64,000 bases of DNA from Setaria digitata (lineage: Eukaryota > Nematoda > Chromadorea > Rhabditida > Setariidae): contig RCAB01000195.1 in the NCBI GenBank assembly GCA_003640385.1, forward strand, positions 1-64,000, in the 5' to 3' direction. The notes below the pieces were generated by a model, which was not told the DNA's origin, made no database searches, and was given only the letters and a program-made list of their open reading frames with translations. The translations under genes and the position numbers were made by a program. Below are positions 1 to 12,686 of the stretch, in pieces. Numbering within the stretch: position 1 is the stretch's first letter; the number at the start of each line of letters is the position of its first letter.

Positions 1-3000
1 CCATCGATTAAATAACTAATTTTACTTTAAATTTCTACATATCAAAATTCCTACCTTTCAAAAATTTCTAAATTTCATTCGCATTTCGTTTTCACTCTCT
101 TTATTTTTTGAATTAAATTTTAATTTATGGCAAATTCGTTTAGTGACAAAATAAAAGTGGGCATCAATTAGTGGACTTTTTCTAGCTAAATAACATTTAC
201 TTACGATAATTTTCATAATAAATTGATTTGCTGCAATGTTGTTCTTTTTTTACGCCATTTATTTTTATCGTTACTTCTTCGTCAATTTTCTATCAAAATT
301 AATTTAAATATTCGAAAAATAATATTGAACAAAGTTTTGCGATAATGAATTATTTGTGCTTTTTTTATATATTATTATCTCTCATTTTTTTCCATAGCAT
401 TGTCGTCTACATCTTTTTATATTTAATTAAATCGAACTTAAATTGATCAATTTTCCTGAGAAGAACATCCATCTATGATGGCATTGAATTTCATGAAGAT
501 TTTATCATTTTCCATTTTATTTTGCTTTGTTTTTCAGTCCTCTTCTCATCGAAAAATTTGTTGAATAGATTTTTTTCATCGACATAAATCGCTGCAATGA
601 TTATATTCTATGACATTTTTGTTTTTTTTTTTTTTGATTCTAATTGCAGCAGGAAATGTGAAATGAAGCATAAAGTCAATGGTACTAAAAAATTTCAAAT
701 AAACGATACTAAGTGATCTGGGGAAATAACCCTATCATTTGAAGCTTCGTTTAAAAAAGTCTGAATGAAAGAAAAAAGTGTCGAAATTCTTTTCAAAAGT
801 TTTTCGATTTTGGAAAGAAAAAAGTTAAAATTTTTTTTTCTTTTTATATAACTTTTTTCTGTGACAAGAATTGAAATACTGCCGTTAAATAATTAGTACA
901 TAATGTCGTGTTAAATTATTTTTGATGTAGCAGTATAAAGAAAATGCTTCTTTTTTGACGATTAATAATATTCAATATGTTTTAAATATTTTTCCACTTA
1001 TATCTGATAAATTTTGTACTTTTATTGTAACTGAAAAGCTTTTAAATGAACAGAAGTTCTTTATGAAATAGTTATGAAAAGTAAGTAAAGAAAAAAAAAA
1101 ATCAAAATTGAGAATTTTAGAATATTGTTAATAGCAGTAATGTTAAAATGATTCGTGAACAATTTTGTATGAAGCAAAGTATGTAGTTGGCGGTGAAAAA
1201 ATTATGCAGTTTTATTAATTACTTATCATACATTGAATTTATCTCTGAACAATTAATTTCAATGCTTTTTATTGTAGATACTAAAATGATTACAAAAAAC
1301 AAAAAAAAAAAAATCCACTTTACTTTCATTGTGATAATCGTCATTCATGCGATAATTTGACTTTCAACACTAGCAGTTTTGGTGATAAATAAAAAAATTA
1401 ATTTATACATTCATCAAATTTGTTAAGATCAAAAAAATCCACAAGAAAAGTGATGTACATTATCGTTCTCGGTGATAAAATGTTAAACAATGCATTTTGA
1501 ATTCAAAAGCGAATTTTGTAATACTCAATGAAAAAATTCGCTTAAAATGAATAGTGGAATTCACATTGCTACTTAGAATATTGAAATAGTTAAATAAATA
1601 ATTGCTTATAAATTATTATTTTTATTTTTGTCATAGTTAAAGGGTATTTGTGGGCATCGAAATTATAGAATTTATAGAATATTGGAATTATCGAAATGAT
1701 AATGAGATATAACGAGGCATATTTTGAATTGATAGTGAAATAAAAAAATATTAGAATTCTCGAACTGATAAACCGGTATGCGGAGTTGGTCGAATAGTTA
1801 ATTTTAGTATTGAAATGATTAAACAAGGTAACCAGAGACACAATAGAATTGCAGATTTTATAATTAAGATAGTTAAATTCTAGAACTGATTTAATGAAAA
1901 GATAAAAATTGATTATGCAAGCTATAATGATAACATCGCCATTAATGTGACACAAACAACTTAGCATGTACCATGTGACATTAATTATTTTCATGATGAT
2001 GTGAAAAACAGGTCTGTCGTTAGTGATTTCATTGAATTAATTTTGAAATTTAGAATCTAGAAATATTATTATCAATTCTTCATATAATGCTTTTTCGAAA
2101 AAAAAGAAAAATGAAACATTAAAATCAGAAGAAATTTTTAAAAATGTTTTATTCGAAAATTTATTCGATTTACATCCTTTCTTTTCCATCCCAACAAGCA
2201 TTTCATTTAAGCTACTGTTTACACATGATAACTATTAAACTTTTAGGCACTGTAGTCGTACAGTGCACATTTTAGTTGAAATTTGAGCAACTTATAAACC
2301 AGATAAGTGCTAAAATTAAAAAGTTTCCATTTCTTGTAAGTTTTACAAATCTTTCAGCAATTTGTTCTTATTGGAAATTTTCATACCATACTGAGGGACA
2401 AAAAAAAAACTGAATCATTTCGAATGTAATAACTTCCTCAGTTATTACTTTTATTTTGTGCAAAAATTATTCATTGTCAGTTCAACAAGACAACTTACAA
2501 CTACTAAAAAAAAAAAAAAAAAATAAGAATAAAAACAAACATTTAAAAAACGAAGAAAAAAAATCGCTTATTGCTCTTCCATTCCCAACCTATTTCATCT
2601 TTTTTTTTTTTTTTCATCAATAATTCGTACTTATTTGGGCTGAATAAAATACAAAAATTTTTTATTTATTTTTTAATTTAGCAACATCATTCATTACTCG
2701 TTATGCAGATTTACACATTTATACGCAAATTTTCTGAAAAAAGAAATTATTCGGCCGTTCTTTTAATTATCATTATTCATCTCATAAGATTTGTAAAATT
2801 AATCTCGAATTGACTTTAGCTTCGTTTGTTTTTCTATTTTTTCGCCAATTTACGATGCTTAATGAAGCATACTTCTCAATTTTCAGATTTTATTAAATTT
2901 TATTTGCTTAAAAAACATTGCGAGACATTAATTTCAATAAAGTTTGAAAATCTTAAAGTTTTAACACTGACAAACACCATATTTTAGCTTATTTGTTTGT

Positions 3001-3599
3001 TTATCGATATGGTTATGATTATAAATGATTTTTAATTAGCAATAAATACAATTGCAAGAATTGCTACAAATTAATCAGCTGTCAGTTAGCAACAGCTTGG
3101 TTGAATTGATTTCGTTATAATAAAAATCTGATATTCATTTTTTTTCTCTTTTTCGTTTCTATTTAAGAAATCTTCTTTCAGATGACACAGTCATATTAAG
3201 TTCATCCTCTATAACTGAGCAATTAACTTGTTGACTTCTTGCATGATTTCTTATTATTTGTTGTGAAGCAATGCATCAGTTTTTGATGGAAAAATTCAAT
3301 TAATATTAAAGAAAGCTAAATCAAACAATAAAGTATTCAATTGTAAATGATTAAAAACAACTGAAATGAACGATTTCGGTGAATTATAATTTTTATTCCA
3401 CAAATCTCCACCTGTTAAGCTCAATCGATGTTTGGAATTAGTTGTTTAACTAAAAAGCGTAATTGAATTAATAATGTTTGCGCAAACAGAAGTACCAATC
3501 CTTAATCAGTATTATTTTCAGTATTTTGAAAGAATTTGCAGAAAAATGCACTCCAGAATATATATATATATTTAATTAAATTATTATTATTATTCATTT

Positions 3600-3648
3600 A
3601 ATTCAGCATTGCTTAAAGTTTATAAATTTAATTCAACAAAGAAAAAAT
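3600..3648 (+). repeat. 49-bp direct repeat, copy 1
   Basis: The segment beginning AATTCAGCATTGC and ending CAAAGAAAAAAT recurs at 4720-4768 with a single mismatch (T here, A in the second copy). Flanking bases differ, so the match has clear edges. It is either a dispersed short repeat family member or a local duplication. Confidence 0.85.
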
Positions 3649-4719
3649 TTTATTACTATTTTATTATTTATTTACTATTTTATTATATAATAAAATAAAA
3701 TTGCACATATATATAATATAATTTAAAAAAAAAAATCGAATTCATATTTTAAATGCTCGCCTTTCTTTTATAAATATTTTTTATAAATATATATATATAT
3801 ATATCCTCTTTCTGTACTATATCATAATCACTTCTTAAATTTAATGCATTCATTTATCATACTAATTGAAAAATTTTGATCCATCATAAACAGTTGAAAT
3901 TTCTTACAGTCGAAAGATCGTTCAACTATTTCAAGGGCTTTTCATTAATTCATTTATTCCTTTTTCTTTCGAATAAAAATTAAAAAAAATAAATAAAGAC
4001 AGCTAGTAACATGATAGTAAAAGGTTTTTATTTTACAATATCACTTCTGCCTGGTAATATTTGTATTTTTTTAAATTTGATTTTTTCTCTTTTTTTCTGT
4101 AGATGAAAGACTAGTTTAAAATGGCTGATTTCATTTATTCCTGTAATTATTTCACTATTTCCGTGTTAAATTGCTTTGTCACACGGGACGAATTTTCAAA
4201 ACTGTTGTAAAATATCACTCGATGAAATTAAACTTTTATATCCACTTCTAAAAAATTTGAATTTTATTTAATTTCTTCCAAATTCTGTAACATTCATTTC
4301 AATGAATATTTTCCGGAATAAAAATTCAATTTTATGTATACATTATCACTCGTAACTGATTACTATTTGTGCCTTACTCAATAGCATTTCAAAATTTATA
4401 GTTTATTATTTATACTTTATGTTTTATGTTCATCTTTATCACTCAGAAATTTTGAGATTATCAGATTAAGCTTATATCATAATTTTATTGCTGCCTATCT
4501 TTATCATTATTTAATACTTTTTATAGTAATTCCAATCATCATTCTAATTTAACCTATTTAAATGTCCAAGTCATCTGAGTTACTTCGCAGAGTTTGAAAT
4601 GGAAGCAGCTTTTTTCTCTCGGTTTCAGCTTAGCTGTTGCATCTACTTAATAATTAAATATTCAGTTAATATATGCTACTAAACAATCCATGAAATTATT
4701 GGTAAGACTTAGTCTTATT

Positions 4720-4768
4720 AATTCAGCATTGCATAAAGTTTATAAATTTAATTCAACAAAGAAAAAAT
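4720..4768 (+). repeat. 49-bp direct repeat, copy 2
   Basis: Second copy of the repeat at 3600-3648, 48 of 49 bases identical, in the same orientation and 1.1 kb away. No terminal inverted repeats or target-site duplications were obvious by eye. Confidence 0.85.
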
Positions 4769-5006
4769 GCACGTTTCGGGATGTTTATTCAATACTTCGC
4801 TTGGCAAATAGTTAATTAATACTTAATTGAATCTTAAGATAATGCATAATTTATTTTGGAATATTAACTTCATGAATTAGTAATAGAATTCCTCAAAATT
4901 TCAGAAAGTCTTTAAACAAATGCTACAAAATAATGTAAACTTTCCTTTTCTTCATTTAATTTAAAAATAATAATGATAATACGAATAAGAATTGTGTATA
5001 ATTTTT

Positions 5007-5098
5007 GAGAGAAAGAGAGGGAGATAGAAAGGGGAAGAGGGTGGGAGGGAAAAAAAAAGGGAGAGAGGGAGAGAAAGAGAAAAAAAGAAGAGAAGAAA
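5007..5098 (+). repeat. Purine-only (GA-rich) tract
   Basis: About 92 bases on the plus strand are A or G with only two interrupting T residues. Such homopurine-homopyrimidine tracts can form intramolecular triplexes. Similar purine tracts occur near 49929-50005 and 60827-60866, and pyrimidine tracts near 35121-35171. Confidence 0.8.
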
Positions 5099-5494
5099 TT
5101 GATGATGCAAAAAGTTTATTTTGGATGTTTGCTTTCCAAAACCCTTCGAAACATTTTCGCCTTCAGTTAGGCGACGATTGCTAAGAAAAAAGATTTATCT
5201 TGTTGATTAATGGCATTGATTAAGTTAGATTAGAGCGGAGATTTATAGAATTCTACGCTGATAAAAACGATAAAAATATCCCTGCATTTGTTGTTGTTAT
5301 TGTTTTTATTGTTATTGTTGTTGTTGTTTTTGAGATTGATTTTTTCCTTTTAGAACTTTATTTTAACATTTTAGGCTACTGCATTACTTATTTTACTGTT
5401 TATTAATGACTGGCCTAGTTAAATTAGCATTTGTCATTATTCAAAGGAAGAATTTTCACCAAATATGTTATTTCCTTTTTTCTTCGTTTCATAT

Positions 5495-5511
<17 letters not shown>

Positions 5512-5528
<17 letters not shown>
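5512..5528. repeat. AT dinucleotide microsatellite
   Basis: An uninterrupted run of alternating A and T. It is one of several such runs in the window, including those near 3787-3804 and 14137-14159. Confidence 0.85.
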
Positions 5529-8500
5529 ACAGAAATACATACGTGTTATCGAAGGAATTTTTTGTCGCTTAATTAGTTCCAGATTAAATTAAATTTATGC
5601 TTAATTATCATCTCGGTATAGACTACGTCTAATAATTTTACAATACGGAGATGAGGTTTCAGATTCATTAAAATATATGTATTAAATTCCTTTCTTGATA
5701 AAATATGAACCTAAAAAAGTAAGCTTTCTTTTATTTTAAGTTAAAAAATAAAGATTTTCTTTTACAATAAATAGGGAAAATTGGGGAAAAAAAGTGGGAA
5801 AAATAATAAATGTGGGGAAAAAGAAATAAAATGGTATAAAATAAAATAAATGGGAAAAAAACGCTGGATCTAAGGGTTGGTTCTTTTATAAGTGTCAAAT
5901 AAAATCGATGCAATATGAATTTATTGTTAATTTAAGTCGTCATTTTCTTCCAATTCATACTTGAAATTGTTTGTCGTAGAGCAGAAAATCTTTACCACAC
6001 AAAGCTAATTTCATTTGTTGGAATATTGTTAGTATAATTATACATAAATAATATATAGGCATGTTATCTTTTCCTCTCATCTTGAACATATTGTGGCATG
6101 AAGTAATCGTTTTGAAAATTTCGAAATATTTGTGATTTAATGCGAATTTTAATAAATAAATCTTAGTCAAATAATAGTATTTCGAGCAAAAATAATTATT
6201 AACGAATAAAAATTTTCTGCTTGCAGAAACCTTAAAAATAATAATTGATATTACTGGCTGTAACATTTCAATTTCATTATTTGACAGAATAATTTTTCCG
6301 GTTTTATGATGTTAACTTTAAATAATTTATCGCGAATATTTTTATCTTCGTTTGTAGTTGATCTTTATCATTATCACTAATTATCAACAAATAATGCAAG
6401 TTATTTCGAAACTGATTTGAATTTCATCATTATCTTATTGTCTTGATTCTGCTAGTTTATTTCTCCAGTGTGAAATTTGTGAAATAGGTCAATTCATATC
6501 ATCTATGATCGAGTTATGTAAATACTGACATCTTGTCAGTGGTCTTACCGCAAATTTTCAATGACAACAAGAAGTGCTACTTCTTTTGTTAACTAATACT
6601 GCAATTACAAATGAAAAACAGTAGCAAATAAAATTATTACTAGTTTTTATCGCTACTGATGCTTGCTACTGTTTAATTGCAATTTCTTTTCCTGTTCTCA
6701 TTTTGAAAAGAGCAAACAAAAAAATGAAAGCATCAAGATAAAAAAGCTGAGAAAGAGAAGGAGCAAATTCGAAATTAATTTAAAAATGATTCGCATCCTC
6801 ATTAGTTGCATTCATTCGTTTGCTACAAAACTACAATTAACGAAAAAAAAAATAAAAGAAATGAAAAAAGTGTAATTTTCCTTTTCCATTTGTTCGCTTT
6901 TTCTTCTTTAATCGGTTAAATAAGGGATGAAAAAGTTAGAAAAAAAAAAAGACATTTTAGTTATATTTTTTTCTTGACTTCTCTCTCGTTTTTTAAAATG
7001 TATGTTTTCTTTTTAAATTTTATCAGTTTTATCTGACAATTTTGTCATTCTCTTTTTTTTCTATTAAAATTTATAAATAATTATTACAATAAAATTCCCA
7101 TTGATCATTTGAAAGAGAAGTGAGTGAAACTGAATGAAACATTTTTATTTATTCATTTTTTTTTTTCCAATCATTTTGTAATTTTTTGTTGCTTTCCTAT
7201 CCGTTCTTTCACCTTAACAGATACTGTCATATATCACTAACAAGAAATGAGTGGAACGAAAATGATAAAATAATGATATTTTGTGGTAGCTTTTTTAATC
7301 ATTTGTGGGAAAATTTTATATCATTTTTCTTCCCATTTGATAAGAAGCATTTGTGACTGGACATTTATAACTGGCACATTTATTAATATAATTGATTATT
7401 TTTTCTTTATTTTGAAATAAAAAAAGACAAAATTTGAATAAATGCGTAAAAGTAATATGTTTCTTTATAGATAGGTGCAGACTTTTTATTTCATCGAATT
7501 GGACTGCTTAATTTTTGAAAAGTTTTTATTCTAATTAGCAAGCTTCTTTCCTCAATTAGTCATCTGTTGAATTAAATAATTCGCTTGTTTTTTTTTTTCC
7601 GCTAGATACAAATAGTTTCATTTATGTTACCTGATCTTTTTTGTCAAAGATTTTATTTAGTTTTATTTCGCTCTTAGTAGATTTTAGCAACCTATCAAAT
7701 TTATTTGTTTCATTATTACATTTGTTAATTTAGCAATTTTAATTTATGAAAAGTTATTTTAAGTAAAGTGATAAATATGCAACATTTTCCTGTTTCTTTC
7801 ATCATTTCATTTTAAATGGAAAAATTACAATCTGATCTCTCATCATTGTCTTCTTCAGTCTCAATAAAGGTAAAGAAGTGTTAATTAGTGATAATTTTAA
7901 AAGAAAGACGAGCGAAAGAAGAATGAAAAGGAAATATTTTCTGTTTAATTGGAAATACGTCAATGTACACTATATATAATTTAAAGCTAGTTTGACGTCA
8001 AAGTTAGTTTATTTCAAATTGTCATTAAATGATAATTATATTTATCATTATGATAATGAAGATAATGAAGCATCAGATTTTCTTTTTTTCCCTTTTTAAG
8101 AAAAAACAAAAAACAAAAACAAAGAAGGGAAAAAAGAAACATCTTCTATGTCAAAAAAAGAAAATATAGGAAAAAAAAATAAAATATATTAATATAGGAT
8201 TTCAAGCTTTAAGGAAAAATTTGATCTGCACTTTTTTTTCGTCTTGAGTTTATGAGCCGGAAAAAAATTTTTTTTAGCGAAACTGAAATCTATAAATTTC
8301 AAAAAATTCAGACAGGAATTTAAGTTTTGTCAAATATCTCTCTACTGGTGATAATTTATTCATATATCTTCTGAAGTTGAATAATACAAAAACAATCAAA
8401 CGTTTGTACATTACTGGAGTTGCTTAACTTAATTATCGACAATATGGTATTGACGGAGTACGTCAACACTATGTTATATCGGAAAAAATCGGAAGCCAAA

Positions 8501-8653
8501 TTTCTTTTCCTCATATTCTAATAACCGCTGTATATAATTTAAATAACCAAGTTATTTACTGATTTATATTGCTTAATATATTTTGGCGTTCAGAGCAAAT
8601 CTGTTACAATTTAACTGACGCAAAATTATTCCCTTTTTAAAGTGACTTCTTTT

Positions 8654-8684
<31 letters not shown>

Positions 8685-11600
8685 GCAAATTAAAAATAAT
8701 TGCTTATGTTAAAAATCTTTTGTTCCATGTAATTTAAATGTCTGAAATTTGATATGCAATCCTGAATTATACTTATTGAAAAAAAAAAAAGAAAAAGAGA
8801 AAATTTTGATTCATCTCGAAAGTCCATTATTATATTAACATAGAAGTACTGTCAAAATCGAAAAAATTATTTTCATTAATAAGAAATTTTGTTTCAAAGA
8901 TTAAAATCATTCTATTCATGTAAATTTATAATCAATCAAAATGCATGTTGAAAAGTGTAACGTGCCTTCTGCATATTACCTGGAATTATCTGTATCATAT
9001 TACCTGTATCAAGTATCTGATATTTGCAAACAGAATTTAATGCTAACGCATATATGCCGGAAAACTTTTGCTCTGAATTTGCCAATTTCATGTACAAATA
9101 TCACTAATGAGATAAATATGCAAATTAGGACAAAATATTCTTTGTAAGATAATTAGCCGAAAAATTTAATTGAATGAATAAAACAGTAAAACAAATATCC
9201 GCCTTCTCAATTTTCTTTTTTCCTAACTTTATTTCTTTAAACATCTTAGCAATGAATAGAAATGTCATATAAATATTAATTTTAATTCATCTTTGATCAT
9301 TTTTATTTATTTTCCTTTTTCTTTGATATTTCAAGAATGAGAAAAATGAAAGTCACATTCGATAAGGCAAATGATAAGCATTTGATGAAAATGCTACTTC
9401 GTTAGATTTCCTTTCTTTTTCTCTCTTTAGACGTTAAAAAAGAATTTAATTTATAAATGAATATTAATAGCAACAATGTTAGTAGCTGCTAGATCGATTG
9501 TCATCTTGGCCAGATTATCAATAGTAATAGGAGTAGTAGTAAAATAGTGAAGTCTTGAGAATATCACTTAACAATCTTTTAATTAAGATGAGAAATATCT
9601 TCACTATATTCATTTGGCTCAGTTCAATTTTTTGATCAAATCGCGAGAATATTATTCGTATTCCTTAGTTTAAAGTGTAAAATATTCACCATCGTATCAG
9701 TGTTTTAATATCAAGAATAACATTTGTATACTCTTTGTTAAGGTCAAATCTCGATATTTATCAATAACACAATTAAACAAACAAAAAAGAAAAATGAAGA
9801 CGAAATATTTTCCTTTTTCTGAATTTAAGCTTTAAGATTATTTAAAATTTAAAAATTTAGGATTTTTTTAAAAATTTAAAATTCTCATAATAAAAATTAT
9901 CAAATTATTCCGTTCTTTAAAATGACTAAAAATATGAAATTTTTCTTATCTTTTTTCCTTTTAAATTTTCATGAAAAAAGGAAGAAAAAATTAGGCAAAT
10001 AAAAAATGCGGATATACTGCAAATTTATATTGCAATGTACAAAATAAAATTGGTAAAAAAAAAACCGGTTATACGGCAAAATTGTTTTCAATCACTCAAA
10101 TATTTTACATTTCTTTTTTTTGAATACTTATCCTTCCTTCTAATTTCTATTCATTTATTTATTTTTCAAGAATGTCAACAAAGAAAATTCAAGGAAACGT
10201 TTAGCTGAACGCAAAAGAGAAGAACGACTAATTAAAAAGCATGAAAAAGTTCCTCTTTTCTTTTTGGTAACTTAATTTTTCAACAAAATTTGCTCTAAAA
10301 AAAAAAAAATTAACGGATGATGACTAATAAACAAATTAATTGGTCGTTTAACTGATTAATTTTCATTATCGGATGACGACATTTCACAAATTGCCATAAA
10401 ATTGCAAAATATTAAGCTAGTTTTTTTTTTTTTTTCGAATTGGGAAAAAGAAAACCTTCCAATGACAACTTTTAATTTTAATCCAGTGAAATTAAGCTCG
10501 TATCTTTTAACAGCTAATTATTGATATTTGAAAAAGTAAAACAGTTTATAAGCAAGCCAGTTATTTCCCTCTAAGTTGTCAATAATTGCCATCATTAATC
10601 AAACTTTTATATGCATGAACGCATAAAATATTCATTCATTTTCTTCTTTAACAAAAAAAAAAAAATAAAGAAAAAAAGACTGAAAAAGCGTGATCATTAT
10701 AAAAACAATTATAAGATTTTCTGATGTTCAATTACAATAATAATTCATGTGCTACCTCAAAGTACTCATTGATTATCACAAATTCATCAAATATTTATTG
10801 ATTGCCTACAATCATTAAACACAAAATTTTCAAAATATTTATATCAGTAAACCATATATCATATATATATACACTTATATATAATCATAAATTTCACTAA
10901 AATATTGTCTTGTTGCCTAGTTTAATCCCTCTGTAAATAAACTAAAATTGATTTAAATACAGCTGATTAGTTGACTTGATAACTTGCCGTCATTAAATCT
11001 TCATTTTTCAATTATCGGAAAGAAATTTTTTTACAATCACTAACTTTTATCAAATCCATTTGAAATTTCATACCAAACAAAATTTTATATTGCAATTAAA
11101 TATTCAAAGCTAAGGAAAACTATCAGGTGTAAATTTTTGAAAGTTCTGAACAACTTAAATATTTGTACTTGTACATAATACTTGAGTTATCTCTACATTT
11201 GATAATTATTTCTATCAATGTAAATCGATGGGATTCAATTAAAGTTTGAAAATAACTAAGGGAAAGAGATGGCGATTTGTACTTGTTTAAGTAGCATTTT
11301 CTTCCTTTTTTTTTTCGCATTTCACCCAATTATTGGAATTCTTTGAAATTAAATTTAGCGCCTATCCTAAAAATTTTCTTCCGTTTCGTTCTCTTTGATT
11401 TATCAGTGGAAAAAAAATGCGTTTTATCAAATATCAGCCGAAAAGATACATCAAACCGATTTATAAATTTTTATGCACCGTTTGAAGTTTTCCCAAATGA
11501 TTCATTTATTTCGAAGAAAACAATGAATGGTATTTTTTATTTTGAATCCTTTTCATTCCTTTCCTTATCTGTGCTTTTTTGACCACTTTTTTTTTATATC

Positions 11601-12660
11601 ATAATTGCTAGTTGCTATCGTTTTAGTTACTGTTAATATATTAAGTAAAAATAACAGTAAGAATAATGATCGCAATTTTTATTCATTCCGACCGATTATT
11701 TCCGTTTATTCACCTGACCCCTGAATGTTCCCATGTCATCTAATTATTTCCATTCACCCATGCAGTTTGGTTTCCGGTACGCAAATCCGGAATGAAATAG
11801 CGATACGGTCGTTGTATTCTTTAATAATTTAGTGTTAAGAGTGGAAAATTGTATAATAATACACATCAATAGTTAGCAAAAAACAAAAAAAAAAATTGAA
11901 AAATCGAAGATCAATTCTGATACTGTAAATATCATTAAGTTGATCAGTCTCTTCTCTTCGTTTACATCATCTTTCTTCTTTTCGAAGGAAAAAAAGTAAT
12001 CAAAATAACACAATACTGGAAATTAAACAAAATAATGAATTACTTTCCAGTGCATCAATGACGCATAAAAGAGATGGCGGAAAATGATATAACAAAAGGA
12101 AAAAAATTTCAATTGAAATTTTAACCTTTCATACTTGACAATGAATACGAATAATAAAAGTTCTTAAATCTGCAAGAAAAAATTGATTTTCTATTATTTC
12201 CAATAAGCTAACTTTGATTTATTACAATGTCTCGCATCATAAATGATGTCATATGTAAATCGATATTTACTGTCTTCAAAACTTCGTGACAACTTATGCG
12301 CATACTTTTTTTTTGAATTTTAAAATCAATTTTTTTAAGAGGAAAGAGGAGAGTTAATTGTGGAACTGGCTTAATTATTAATTATTTGAATTTATTAGTA
12401 AGAAATGCATTTCATACTTTCTTTTTTGTATTATCTCTTATTTTGTAAAACTTCAAAGTTTCATTGGTATGAAAGATGGACAAAAAAAAAAGAAGGAAAA
12501 GAAAGAGAGGAAGTAAAATAAAATAAAAGAAATTTTACAAGCATTTCAGTGAACTTTTCGCGAGAAAGCTTTAATGATTCAAATGGTTATTGAAAAATAT
12601 CCAATATTTTTTATCGTGCACTATTTAGCTCCGTTTAAAAATTGCTATGTTTCAAATAAA

Positions 12661-12686
12661 TTACTACATAGTTCACTATGTAGTAA
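12661..12686. repeat. 26-bp near-perfect palindrome
   Basis: Arms TTACTACATAGT and ACTATGTAGTAA are exact reverse complements, separated by the two central bases TC. It lies in non-coding sequence. It could form a cruciform or bind a dimeric factor; no function can be assigned. Confidence 0.85.

Noticed and set aside
1590..1994. 134-aa minus-strand open frame in the gene-poor region
   Set aside because: Composition is Ile/Tyr/Phe/Asn-heavy as expected from AT-rich DNA; no domain, no splice partner.
5955..6266. 103-aa minus-strand open frame
   Set aside because: Considered as a transposon protein fragment, but no motif was recognisable and the composition fits chance.
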